NCBI GenBank assembly: GCA_002354635.1 | Contig: DELZ01000001.1 | Coordinates: 297,085 to 361,084, forward strand | DNA from: Sphingomonadales bacterium UBA2683 | Lineage (GTDB): Bacteria > Pseudomonadota > Alphaproteobacteria > Sphingomonadales > Sphingomonadaceae | DNA length: 64,000 nt | Direction: 5' to 3' | Shown: positions 49,002 through 59,700 of the stretch, piece by piece | Position numbering within the stretch: position 1 is the stretch's first letter | Layout of the letters: every line of letters starts with the position of its first letter | Made by a program: the position numbers and the translations under genes | Notes under the pieces: model-generated | What the model was told of the DNA's origin: nothing | Seen by the model: only the letters and a program-made list of their open reading frames with translations | The model's database searches: none

Positions 49002-51055
49002 TGTCAGAAACGGCCGCATCGACAGACCCGGACACAAACAACCGCGATGTAAAAGAGGGAGCCAAGGGCGTCCTGCAATCCCTGCGCCGGCTCTTTGATC
49101 AGCTGGGCCCGATCCGCATGGGATCGACCATATTGTTCATGGTCCTCGCGCTGCTTGTCGCCCGCTACAGCTGGACGACGCCCCTGATACAGGAAGCCGA
49201 GCGCGCGCTATACGATCTGCGCGCGTCCGTGTTCGCGCCGGAAGTTGAAAAAGACGAAGACATCGTGATGGTCGTCTACAATGAAGATACGTTGAAACTG
49301 ACCGGGCAACGGTCTCCGGTCGATCGTACAATTCTGGCGCAGGCGCTGGAAACGATTGACGCAGCCAATCCCAAATCGATCGGTATCGATATTTTGTTCA
49401 CGATGCCGCAGGATGACGACCCGCTGCTGATATCCGCCTTCAAGAATATCCGGACGCCTACCTATCTCGCTTATGCTGACCCGAAGGAAAATCCGGAAAT
49501 CGCATTTGCCGAGCATGAATTTCTTCAGCAGTTTTTCCAGACTGTCCGCAGCGACACCGTAAAGCCGACCAATATCAAACTGGAAACCGACAGTGACGGT
49601 GTCCAGCGTCGATGGACACCTCATAGTCCGGGAGCGCCGCCATTCATGGCTATGGCGCTGACCGGCCCCAATCCGAAATTTGCCAGGAATGATGGCGCCA
49701 TCCGTTACCATGTCCCGGCAACAACCGATATGCCGGTGTTCGACAAATTCCCGATCGAGAGTTTTGCCGATCCGGAAATAGCAGAAATGCTTGGGTCCTT
49801 CATCGCCGGCAAGCATGTTCTGATCGGCGGCGACTTCATTGACCGGGACCGATTTGAAACCCCGGTCGGCGGGTTGGCCGACATCAAGGGCGATGACGGC
49901 AAGATGATCGGGCTGGAGGTGCATGCCCATATGCTCGCCCAGCTGCTCAACGACGATCTCCCCGATCCGATTCCTTCCTGGACCCTGTGGATTGCGGCCC
50001 TCATCGTCGCGATCTGCGGTGGCCTGTCCGCCCTGATCGTTGGCAAAGCCGCAAAAGTCGGTTTGATTCTTATTGGCCAGTTCGCGTTTTTTCTGGTCTT
50101 TCCTTTCTTTTTGCAAAATATCGGCGTCGATACACTGTCCCTGCCCGCCTTTGGCTGGGGCGTGGGGTGGTTGCTGGGCTACGCCTCGGTTGGTTCCGCC
50201 GCCCGGACTGTCAATTCCAAGCAACGGGCCTTCGCGCAAAGCGCGCTGGGCAAATATCTGCCCAAATCCATTGCCACCGAGATACTGAAGGATCCGGAAA
50301 AACTGGCATTGCATGGCGAGAAGCGGAAGATTTTCGCAGTCTTTACCGATCTCGAGGGCTTTACCAAATTGACCCATGCGATCGAACCGGAAATGGTCGC
50401 AACCCTGCTGAACGACTATCTCGACCGGCTCAGCGAAGTGGCGCTGGAATATGGCGGAACCATCGACAAATTTGTCGGCGATGCCCTGGTAACCTTCTGG
50501 GGAGCGCCGATTGCCTATCCCGATGACGGTGAACGGGCGGCCAAGGCGGCCTATGCCCTCTATCTGGCCGGCGAGGAATTTCGCAAGAATGTCCCCGAAG
50601 GCGTGCCGCCGATCGGCAGAACGCGGGTGGGCATGCATTATGGGGATGCCATTGTCGGCAATTTCGGCGGGGAAGGCCGAATTCAATATACCGCTCTGGG
50701 CGACGCGATGAATACCGCTGCACGACTGGAAGCCGCCAACAAGACGCTGGAAACGAAAGTCCTGCTGAGCCGGGAGGCGATGGAGCGCACCGGTCTCGAC
50801 TGGTTCCGGCCGATGGGCCGGATTACGTTGCGCGGACGCTCCACGCCTGTCGAGGTATTCGAACCGGTGCCCGACTGGGAAGAGAAAGATCGCGAGGCAG
50901 TGACCGCCGTCATAGCGGGCCATGAAAATGGTGATATCGCTTCAGTTCAGGCACTCGGTGCCATGATCAAGCGATATGGCGAAGACATGGGTCTCGCCAA
51001 TTTGCGAAAACGACTGGAAAAGACAAAGAATGGAGAAAGCTATGTACTTGGATAA
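49001..51055 (+). CDS. CHASE2-domain class III adenylate cyclase
   Basis: A 684-residue membrane-bound cyclase. One N-terminal transmembrane helix (about 46-62) is followed by a CHASE2 extracytoplasmic sensor (LYDLRASVF, then VVYNEDTLKL and ANPKSIGIDILF), then three transmembrane segments at about 325-405 and a cytoplasmic class III catalytic domain. Metal ligands are Asp450 (FTDLEGFT) and Asp494 (FVGDALVTFWG); Lys490 (DKFVGD) and Asp568 (YTALGDAMN) are the adenine-selecting pair, and Asn571 and Arg575 the transition-state residues, so adenylate rather than guanylate is favoured. It is coupled to the CHAT gene by a one-base overlap. Binding of a periplasmic ligand would set cAMP output; this is inferred from the domain layout. 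Confidence 0.93.
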   Translation: MSETAASTDPDTNNRDVKEGAKGVLQSLRRLFDQLGPIRMGSTILFMVLALLVARYSWTTPLIQEAERALYDLRASVFAPEVEKDEDIVMVVYNEDTLKLTGQRSPVDRTILAQALETIDAANPKSIGIDILFTMPQDDDPLLISAFKNIRTPTYLAYADPKENPEIAFAEHEFLQQFFQTVRSDTVKPTNIKLETDSDGVQRRWTPHSPGAPPFMAMALTGPNPKFARNDGAIRYHVPATTDMPVFDKFPIESFADPEIAEMLGSFIAGKHVLIGGDFIDRDRFETPVGGLADIKGDDGKMIGLEVHAHMLAQLLNDDLPDPIPSWTLWIAALIVAICGGLSALIVGKAAKVGLILIGQFAFFLVFPFFLQNIGVDTLSLPAFGWGVGWLLGYASVGSAARTVNSKQRAFAQSALGKYLPKSIATEILKDPEKLALHGEKRKIFAVFTDLEGFTKLTHAIEPEMVATLLNDYLDRLSEVALEYGGTIDKFVGDALVTFWGAPIAYPDDGERAAKAAYALYLAGEEFRKNVPEGVPPIGRTRVGMHYGDAIVGNFGGEGRIQYTALGDAMNTAARLEAANKTLETKVLLSREAMERTGLDWFRPMGRITLRGRSTPVEVFEPVPDWEEKDREAVTAVIAGHENGDIASVQALGAMIKRYGEDMGLANLRKRLEKTKNGESYVLG

Positions 51056-51842
51056 AGGTAAGTCGGCGCAGTCCGGCAAAATCGCATTCCGATCTGTGAA
51101 AGTGGCGCTCGGCGTGGCTCTGCTATTCGGAGTTGGCAGCACCGCCATGGCGCAGAATATGGTTGTGCGCTCGACCGGCCCTTCGGCCAGCAGCTACCCT
51201 GCCGGTAAAAAAATGGCGAACGACGCAAAGGTTACGCTGAAGGCCCAGGATCAGGTGACCATCCTGACCAAGTCGGGAACGCGAGTGCTCAAAGGTCCGG
51301 GAACCTATTCGCTCGCGCAGGGCAGCGGATCCGCATCAAGCGCCACCGGCCGGCTGTCGAGCTTCATCAATAACCGGGGTAGCAGCCGGGCAAGAACCGG
51401 AGCAGTCCGTTCTGCTGTTAGCACTGCGGTTGTGACGCCGAGCAATCCCAATCTCTGGTTTCTCGACGTAACCAAAGGCGGAAAATTCTGTGTCGCGGAT
51501 GCAGATGCCCTGGTGCTCTGGCGGCCCGACTATACCGGATCGGCTACAGCCTCCATCGTTGAACCCTCGGATGGCAATGTTACCGAAATTGCATGGCGCA
51601 AGGGCAGCGCGTTAAAGGCATGGCCAAAGGCTGTTCTGCCGGTCACTGACGGCGCCAACTATCGTCTGCTCGGATCCAGCGTGTCGCAGTCTGTCGAGGT
51701 GAAATTTGTGGTTCTGCAAAATCCGCCAACCGACCTTGATGATGCCGCATCCGTATTGATCGAGAACGGATGCGAAAGCCAACTGGATCTGTTGGTCGAA
51801 ACTGTAAATGCTAACAGTGGCGGCGCGCCTGATCAGGGCTAG
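51042..51842 (+). CDS. Exported FecR-like small protein of the CHAT/TPS locus
   Basis: A 266-residue protein from the ATG at 51042, chosen because GGAG lies six bases upstream; the ATG at 51030 is in frame but lacks such a site. The signal peptide (residues 1-37, ending TAMA-QNM) exports it to the periplasm. The mature start MVVRSTGPSASSYPAGKKM, then AQDQVTILTKSGTRVLKGPGTYSLAQG, has the pattern of a FecR-like domain, and a low-complexity Ser/Arg stretch follows. The C-terminal half (FLDVTKGGKFCVADADALVLWRPD) resembles no family I can name; two cysteines (in GGKFC and ENGCESQ) could pair. The start overlaps the cyclase stop by 14 bases. Role unknown. Confidence 0.8.
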   Translation: MYLDKGKSAQSGKIAFRSVKVALGVALLFGVGSTAMAQNMVVRSTGPSASSYPAGKKMANDAKVTLKAQDQVTILTKSGTRVLKGPGTYSLAQGSGSASSATGRLSSFINNRGSSRARTGAVRSAVSTAVVTPSNPNLWFLDVTKGGKFCVADADALVLWRPDYTGSATASIVEPSDGNVTEIAWRKGSALKAWPKAVLPVTDGANYRLLGSSVSQSVEVKFVVLQNPPTDLDDAASVLIENGCESQLDLLVETVNANSGGAPDQG

Positions 51843-51945
51843 CCAACGAACTGTTTCTGCCGGCCTGATCGACGTACGGACGGCAGAAACCGCTATTTGG
51901 CGATTCACTGGGTGACGCCGGAATCGTCGCAACACGGGGATATAT

Positions 51946-53739
51946 ATGTCGCGCGCGCGCACTACGTTTCGAACTACAGCTTTGATATCCTGCATGGCCC
52001 TTTTTTCGTCGACCCAGCCGGTCTGGGGCCAGTCTTCCGTTGCGGCGCCCACCAGGGAGGAAATCCAGCGCGGCGTCATCGACAAGGCGCTGGAGGGCCA
52101 GGCCCAGCCACTGGCCGTGGACGGAGACGTTGAACGTTCCGCCTGCCCGTTGGCCGGACCGGAATTTTCCGACGTGCGGTTCACATTGCGGTCGGTCGAT
52201 TTTAGCGGGCTGATTTCGGTTGACCCCGCGTCGCTGGACGCATCCTACGCAGAATATGTCGACAAGGAGGTGCCGGTTTCGGTGGTCTGCGACATCCGGG
52301 ACCGCGCGGCGACGATCCTCCGGAGCGACGGCTATCTGGCCGCCGTGCAGGTACCGCCACAGACCATTGATCAGGGCATCGTCCGCTTTGATGTGCTGAT
52401 GGCGCGGATGACAGCGGTACAGGTCAGGGGCGATGCCGGCGCTTCCGAACGCTTGTTGCAGAAATATATCCGGAAACTGGCTGCACAACCGGTTTTCAAT
52501 ATCAACACGGCAGACCGCTACCTGCTGCTCGCGCGGGATATACCGGGGCTTGACGTAAGGCTGTCGCTCCGGCCGGTTTCGGCGGAATCGGGAGGGCGCC
52601 CCGGTGAAGTCGTCGGCGAGTTTAATGTGATCCGCACTCCGGTTTATGCCGACGTCAATATCCAGAATTTCGGATCGGAAGCTGTGGGTCGGTTCGGCGG
52701 TCTGGCCCGGGTCCGATTCAACGGACTGACTGGATTGGGTGATGAAACCGTGATCAGCGGCTATTCCACTTCCGATTTCAAGGAACAGCAGGTCCTGCAA
52801 GCCAGCCATGAGTTCCGGGTCGGTGGCGAAGGTCTGAAATTCGGTGGCAATTTTACCTATGCATGGACAAAGCCGGAACTGGCCGGCGGCTTTGACATCC
52901 GGTCGGAAACGCTGGTCGCAGGTGCTTACGCAAGCTACCCGTTCATCCGCAAGCAATCGCACAATATTTTTGGTACCGTCGGGCTCGATTATATCGACCA
53001 GCGAACCGACATATTGGGGACACGCACCAACGAGGACCGTCTGAGCGTTGCTTACGCGCGACTGGACTTCAATCAGATAGAGACGGGCAGCATTTCCGGG
53101 ATAGGTGGCTATTCCGCTTTCGAGCCGAAATGGGGCATCGGCGGTTCACTGGAGATCCGGCAGGGAATGGATATTCTCGGAGCCAGCGAGGGCTGCGGGC
53201 CGGCCTTCGCCAATTGCATCGGCCAGACCGTCCTGCCGACTCGCGCCGATGGTGACCCGACCGCTCTTGTCATTAGAGCGCAGGCGAAAATCGACTTCCG
53301 TCCGACCCCGCTGCTGGCGTTCACGCTCAAACCGCGGATGCAATATTCACCCGATGCTTTGTTCTCCTATGAAGAAATTTCCGGCGGAAATTTCACGACC
53401 GGTCGCGGCTATGACCCCGGGACGATCATCGGAGACAGCGGCTATGGCCTGCAGACGGAAGTGAGCTACGGTTCCTTGCAGCCCGATTCCGTCGATGGCA
53501 TCGCGGTCCAGCCCTATCTGTTTTTCGACATGATGGGTGTCTGGAACAGGAATATTCCGGGAGACCCTCAGAAACTCTATTCTGCCGGCGGCGGGGTGCG
53601 TGCGACCATTGGCCAGCAGGCGAGCCTGGACCTGGTCACCGTGGTGCCGCTCAAACGGGCCGGATTCCAGACACGACGGGACAGCGCCCGGGCGCTGCTC
53701 TCTCTCACCGTCCAGCTCGCTCCCTGGCGGCGCAGATGA
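51946..53739 (+). CDS. TpsB/ShlB-FhaC-HecB family two-partner-secretion transporter
   Basis: A 597-residue Omp85-superfamily outer-membrane transporter. The signal peptide ends near residue 28 (STQPVWG). The POTRA region (about 60-150) contains FTLRSVDFSGLISVDPASLD and DRAATILRSDGYLAAVQVPPQTIDQGIVRFDVL, and a second segment has LLQKYIRKLAAQPVFNINTADRYLLLARDIPGL. A 16-strand barrel follows, with VNIQNFGSEAVGRFGGLARVRFNGLTGLGDE as the conserved turn after the POTRA part and RDSARALLSLTVQLAPWRRR as the last strand. These proteins thread unfolded TpsA exoproteins through the outer membrane. The cognate TpsA-like gene starts 46 bases downstream. Confidence 0.94.
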   Translation: MSRARTTFRTTALISCMALFSSTQPVWGQSSVAAPTREEIQRGVIDKALEGQAQPLAVDGDVERSACPLAGPEFSDVRFTLRSVDFSGLISVDPASLDASYAEYVDKEVPVSVVCDIRDRAATILRSDGYLAAVQVPPQTIDQGIVRFDVLMARMTAVQVRGDAGASERLLQKYIRKLAAQPVFNINTADRYLLLARDIPGLDVRLSLRPVSAESGGRPGEVVGEFNVIRTPVYADVNIQNFGSEAVGRFGGLARVRFNGLTGLGDETVISGYSTSDFKEQQVLQASHEFRVGGEGLKFGGNFTYAWTKPELAGGFDIRSETLVAGAYASYPFIRKQSHNIFGTVGLDYIDQRTDILGTRTNEDRLSVAYARLDFNQIETGSISGIGGYSAFEPKWGIGGSLEIRQGMDILGASEGCGPAFANCIGQTVLPTRADGDPTALVIRAQAKIDFRPTPLLAFTLKPRMQYSPDALFSYEEISGGNFTTGRGYDPGTIIGDSGYGLQTEVSYGSLQPDSVDGIAVQPYLFFDMMGVWNRNIPGDPQKLYSAGGGVRATIGQQASLDLVTVVPLKRAGFQTRRDSARALLSLTVQLAPWRRR

Positions 53740-53785
53740 CGCCACCCAGCATTTATCAGCCGAAGTTTGAATCGAGGACAGCCAT

Positions 53786-56700
53786 ATGACCAGCGGCTCG
53801 CAAGATATGCAGCAAGGATCCGGAACAAGGCGATCCAGAAAATTATACTGGCTTTCAGGCAGCTCGCTGGCGGCGGCGGCATTTCTGATGGTGTCTGCCC
53901 CGCAAGCGGCCCAGGCGCAGTTGCGCGCGCCCGGCCTGATTCAGGACAATGCCCCGCATCGCAATAATGCGGACATCCCCCGGCCCGATCTAGCCCAGAA
54001 CCAGCCCCACAATCGCGCACCCGGTCTCCTTGCACGCGATATCAGAATTTCCGCACCGGTCACCCCGCTGCCGGTCAACGACATACGCATTTCCTCTCCC
54101 GCTCCCGCGAATCTCAGCAACACAAGCATTTCTTCGCCTGCTTCCCTGCCGGCAGCTTTCCAGCCCCATCAAACCCTTGCCGATGTCAGTGTCAGCGATG
54201 TCCGTATTTCTGCGCCGGCAGGGCTGGATCTGGACAATATCCGGATCAGTTCTTCAGCGCTGATGCCGGGTGCCAATCAACCGCAAGCGCCCGCTGGGCT
54301 CGTCGCCATCAATCAACCCCAGGCGATTGGCGCTCGGATTTCCAATACTCAGGCCTTTCAGGCAAATGGTGTTTCTGCATCTGCCGTTACGACAGTTTCA
54401 AGAGCGGCCGATGCCGATGTCGTGACCGTGTTTGGGGCGGAAACGTTCATTAATTGGGCTCCCCTGGATACGGCCAATAACGATAATTTGATAAATATTC
54501 TCCCCGGTGGCACTTCCCTGACCTTTGTCGGACCGGTTGCCGGATATACGATATTGAACCGGATTTTGCCGACCGGAACCACCGTTTCCGGTGACCCCCG
54601 CGGCATTGCCTTTAGCGGAAATGTGTCAAGCCATTTGGGCGCCAACGATGGACCCACCGGTGGCAATATCTGGTTCTATAGTCCGGGCGGGATCGTGATC
54701 GGCGCGGGTTCGACATTTGACGTCGGCGGACTGGTCCTGACCACCAATGATATCGATACAACGGGCGGGCTGTTCGGCGCAGGCGGCGAAATCCGATTCC
54801 GGGGTGTCGCTGACAGCCTTTCCTCGGTCACCATCGAAAATGGCGCGACGATCAACGCCTCGAACAATGGTAGCAGCTATGTCGCGATGGTGGCTCCGCG
54901 CGTCGTTCAGGGTGGCACGGTCAGCGTCAACGGCTCGGCTGCTTATGTCGCTGCGGAACAGGCGGACCTGACGATCAACAACGGCCTGTTCGACATCGCC
55001 ATCGGCGTGGGAACAACCGATGCCAACGGTGTCGTCCACAGCGGGACGACGACCGGTCCGTCCTCCACCCCGATATTCGATGCGTTCGGCAATACCACCA
55101 ATGCCGACGCACAAGCCATCTATATGGTTGCTGTACCCAAAAATGATGCGCTGACCATGCTGGTCGGCGGCGCGCTCGGCTACCAGGCCGCTGCCAGCGC
55201 CGCAGTCGTCAACGGCAATGTTGTCCTCAGCGCGGGCGCCAATGTTGCTGCGACCGGCAACGTGACCAACGCAAGTTTCGCCTTTGACAAGACCGCGGCA
55301 GATTCCGACTCGAATATCGAGTTGCAGAATGTCGCCTTCGGTTCGTCAGTTTCAACCTTTGCGACAAACGGGATAATCGCGTCCACCACGTCACAGACCG
55401 ATTCCGTTATTGCCAGCAATACGCTCGGCACGCAGAATATATTGCTGGAAGCAAGAAACCGGATCGACATCAATGCCCGCGGGGGCGGCGTTATACGTTC
55501 AGCCGGTAATTTAACCTTGCGGGCCGGGACCGACGGTATTGGCGGAACGATCAATATCGATGCAGATCAGACTGGCGTGGTCGGCCCAATTGTCAGCGGA
55601 CTGATTGCAGACGGCAATCTGTTGGTCGACGCGAGCGCCGCCGGGCTTGATGACTTTTCGAATGTTCGCAACAATGGTGGCACGGGCATAGGCCAGAACG
55701 CGGTCGGCGGTACGATCAATATCGATATCAATGGCGGCGGCGACCTTGTGGTTGGCGGCACCGCGCGATTCATGGCCGACGCCCAGGGGGGCAAGGGTGA
55801 AACTCAGAATGGTTCCGCTCAGGCCGGAAACATCAACCTCGATATTTCTAGTGGGACATTCAATGTCACCGGGACAACCTTTTTCGGCACCCGGGCTATC
55901 GCGGCGCAAAATCTGAAAGCCCTGGGCAACGGTCCCGGTCTGGTCGGCAGCGACAGTGTCGGCGGCAATGTCAATATGGCGCTCTCCGGCGGCGTCGTAA
56001 CCACCGGCAATATGTTTGTTGATCTTGGCGCGGTTGCCACGGCAGGCGAATCCGCGGGAGGGGTACAGAGCAATGATGCGACCTCCGGCGCTTTCGATCT
56101 GACCGTCACCGGCGGGTCCCATGTCATCAATGACCTCAGCGTCAATGCCTTGGCCGATGCCAGTACCGGCTCTTTCGATGCTGCGGGCACGGGAATTTCC
56201 GGGTTCGCCCGATCGGGCGGTGCCAATTTTCTGATTGGTGGCGGCAGCCTGACCATCAATTCCGACCTGACCACTGGCTTCAGTACTTATGGAATCTCGC
56301 CCGCGAGTGCAGCGGACCGGGTTAGCGTGACGAGTCGGAATGGAGGTTCACTGACAGTCACAGGGACCCTGGGCATCAATACGATAGCCTTGGATGGTGT
56401 TGACACTGCCATCAGCAACAGCGGATCCATCGCTATTCTGGTGGACAACGCTGCCTTGACCACCGGTGGTCTGAATCTCAATTCCTCTGCCAGACCAAAT
56501 AACCGTTTCTCGTTCTTCTCTTCTGACGAGGGGCGAGATTTCCAGGCAGGCGACATCAGTCTGATCGCCCAGAATGGCGGCACATTTGCCTCCGGCTTCT
56601 CGAGCTTCTCCGCAAATGCCACGGGCAACGATACCAATGGCGGCAATGGCACGGGTGGCGATATTTTCATCCACGCCAATAATGGTTCGATGAACTTTAC

Positions 56701-59700
56701 CAACAGTGTGTTTATCGATGCCAGCGGTGTCGGCGGTGTCGGGGGCAATAGCGGAAACCCTTCCAGCCTCGGAACCGGACAAGGCGGAGCTATTAATTTG
56801 CGGGCGGAGGGGGCTAGCGGCGTCTTGTCCTTCACCAATCTCGACATCAATGCCGACGGATCGATAGCCAGCGACGGTGAAGGCGGTGCCCCGGCCTTCG
56901 AAGGCGACGGGGGCTTGGGATTTGGTGGCGCCGTCACATTTGACATACTCGGCGGCACATTCACTGCCAATGATATTGCGGTGGGCTCCGACGGTTCGGG
57001 CGGCCGTGGCGGTAATCTGGTGACACTGCCGGCTCCCGGCCTGGCGCCATTGTCAGCGTCTCAAGCGCTGCCCGCAGACCTTACCGTCGTCAACTCGCCA
57101 CAGGCAGGCGGCGTCTCCGCGGGCGACGGAGGAGACGGACAAGGTGGGGATGTGACATTCAATCTGAATGGCGGCAATGCCACGGTCACCAATCTGACGA
57201 TTTCAGCCAATGGCTTCGGCGGGGACGGCGCGTACGGCGATATAAATAATGGTACGGCCGGCGGCAATGGTGGCCGGGGTCTGGGTGGCAGTACAACGTT
57301 TAACGCCCTGTCGGGCACCCTAACCGTTACCAGCACGCTGACCGTGTCTGCAGACGGAAACAACCAGAGCATCGCGCCTTACGGCTCCAGTGGACGGGGC
57401 GGATTTGGCAACGGTTCGGATGGCGGCAGCGGCGGAGCGGGCACCGGAGGAACCGCGACTTTCAATCTCGACGGAACCGCCACCATCAATGCCGGCCAGG
57501 TCGTGGTCAGCACCAACGCCAGCGGCGGACGGGGAGGATCATCCAGCTATTCCTTCGATGCGCTGTCCAATCCCATCCAGGCCGGTATTTCCGGCAACGG
57601 AGGCGACGCCACCGGCGGCAATGCGACCTTCAACAACAATGCCGGTACCCTGAATTTTGGTCAGCTCTCCGTTACCTCGACAGGAACCGGCGGCAATGGC
57701 GGCGAGGTTTTTGGCATATCTACCGGCTATGCCGACAATATAGCGGGCAATGGCGGTAGCGGAACAGGCGGCAATGCCACCATCAACATCAATCAGGATG
57801 ATCTGGGAAATCCGGTTTATGTGGTTGATGCCAGTGGTGCTGGCGGCGATGGCGGTGATGGACTGGATGGCGGTTCCGGGGGCGCAGCCTTCGGCGGCAT
57901 AGCGGCGATCAACATCAACGGTGCAACGGCGATTTTGGATGATCCCACGATCCGTGCCAATGCAACCGGCGGGAATGGTGGCCAGGGCAAGTTCGACGAC
58001 GCCACCTTCACAACGGGCCGTAGCGGTGACGGCGGCAATGCCACAGGCGGCACTGCCAGACTCGAAGTCACCGGTGCGGGCGGCAATATCGATCTTGGAT
58101 TCATCTCTCTGCAATCAGACGGAATCGGCGGACAGGGCGGCGCCGGCTCGTATAATTTTTCCGGCGACGGTGGCGATGGCGGTAGCGGCGGCGATGCTGC
58201 AGGCGGTCGTTCGGAACTGGTTACCCGCACAGGCGGTACAATCAACCTGACCGCAGGCACGTTTGATTTTACCAGCACGGGAACCGGCGGTGCCGGAGGC
58301 AGCGGCGGGAACACTTATGCAGACGCTGCTGGTGACGGCGGTGACGGCGGTTCGGGCACCGGCGGCACATCGCTGTTCCTGGCTCAGGGCGGCACCATCA
58401 CCGGGCAAGACGTCAACTTTACGGTGGCCGGCAATGGCGGTAACGGCGGGACCGGGGGTACATACGGAATTAGCGGCACCAACGGGGTAAGTGGGATCGG
58501 CGGCACGGGATCTGGCGGGACCGCAGCCATCGAGGTACAAGAAGGCAGCCCGGGCGTTATAACCGTCGCCAATGTCACCATGTTTGCCAACGGCTATAAT
58601 GCAGGAGATTTGGCAGGTCTGCCAACCGGTCTGGGCGGCAGAATCGAAATAACCGACACATCCACCGATCCGGCAGGATTGATAAACTTGGCATCGCTCA
58701 ACGTGCAGGCCCTGAATGCTGGGGGTGCGCCAACCGGCGGATTTTTTGTTACCGGCAACAGCGACGCGATTGCCATTGCAGGGAATCTGACGGTCAACGT
58801 CGCAGGCAATATCGAATATGATTTCGATGGCGACGGCCAGATGACGGTCGGCGGCAACGCGACGCTAAACAGCGGCCAGCAAATTTTGATAAATCACAGC
58901 AATAATCTGGCACCGGTCAACTCGATCGATGTGGCAGGTACCTTCGCAGCCACCGCCCAGGGCAATTTTGTCAGCACTGCCGGTTCCCGCATCGGCGCGG
59001 GCGGAACCGCAACCGTACGATCCGAACAGAATGCAACCGTTGCCGACATCGCGGGTGTAGGTCTGGTAGATGTTTCGGCCCTTCAAAACGTACTGCTCGT
59101 TAATGGGGCGGTAACGGGAACCCCTGTTGTGGTGAACTTTGGTGCCGGTCCCGTCGTCACTGGTCCGCAGTTGATCGTTCGCGCTGGCCTTGATCCCACG
59201 GGCACGCCAGCTCCGACCCCTACAGCAAGCTATGATCCTAACTTTAACGCCACCATTAGCGGCACCGTCACCTCGACCGGCAATATCGCCGTCAACGCTG
59301 GCGGCAATGCGATTTTTGCGACCGGCAGCAGCACGATTTCGGACAACGGCCTGACCGTTCAAACCGGTGATGACATCATCATCCAAACCGGTGCCAGTCT
59401 GACAGCGGCGAACAATCCGGCGGCGACACCAAGCGCCGCAACTCCGTTCACCGATTTGAACAATCTGGTGCTGGCAGCTGGAGCACTGACACCGCTCGGC
59501 TCGGCACCGTTGACCCCGATCTCGTCGATCGTCGCACAAGGCGATCTGGATGCGAATGGATTCGCGGTGGTCTTGTCAGCCAATGCGATTGACGGTCTCG
59601 GCGGCACGATTACCGCAAGCTCACTGTCGGCAGACATCAACGACGCCCCGTCCAACGCCGTCATCGCGGCTACCGGGCAGTCCGATGACAATGGATTGCT

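Noticed and set aside
49208..50923. A 571-codon open frame on the minus strand opposite the cyclase gene
   Set aside because: It is exactly antisense to the well-supported CHASE2-cyclase, shows no family motif and arises from the GC-rich codon bias of the true frame.
56556..58620. RTX-type calcium-binding repeats
   Set aside because: The stretches have GGxGG and GGDGG but not the regular GGxGxDxUx nonapeptide period, so I describe them only as Gly-rich modules.
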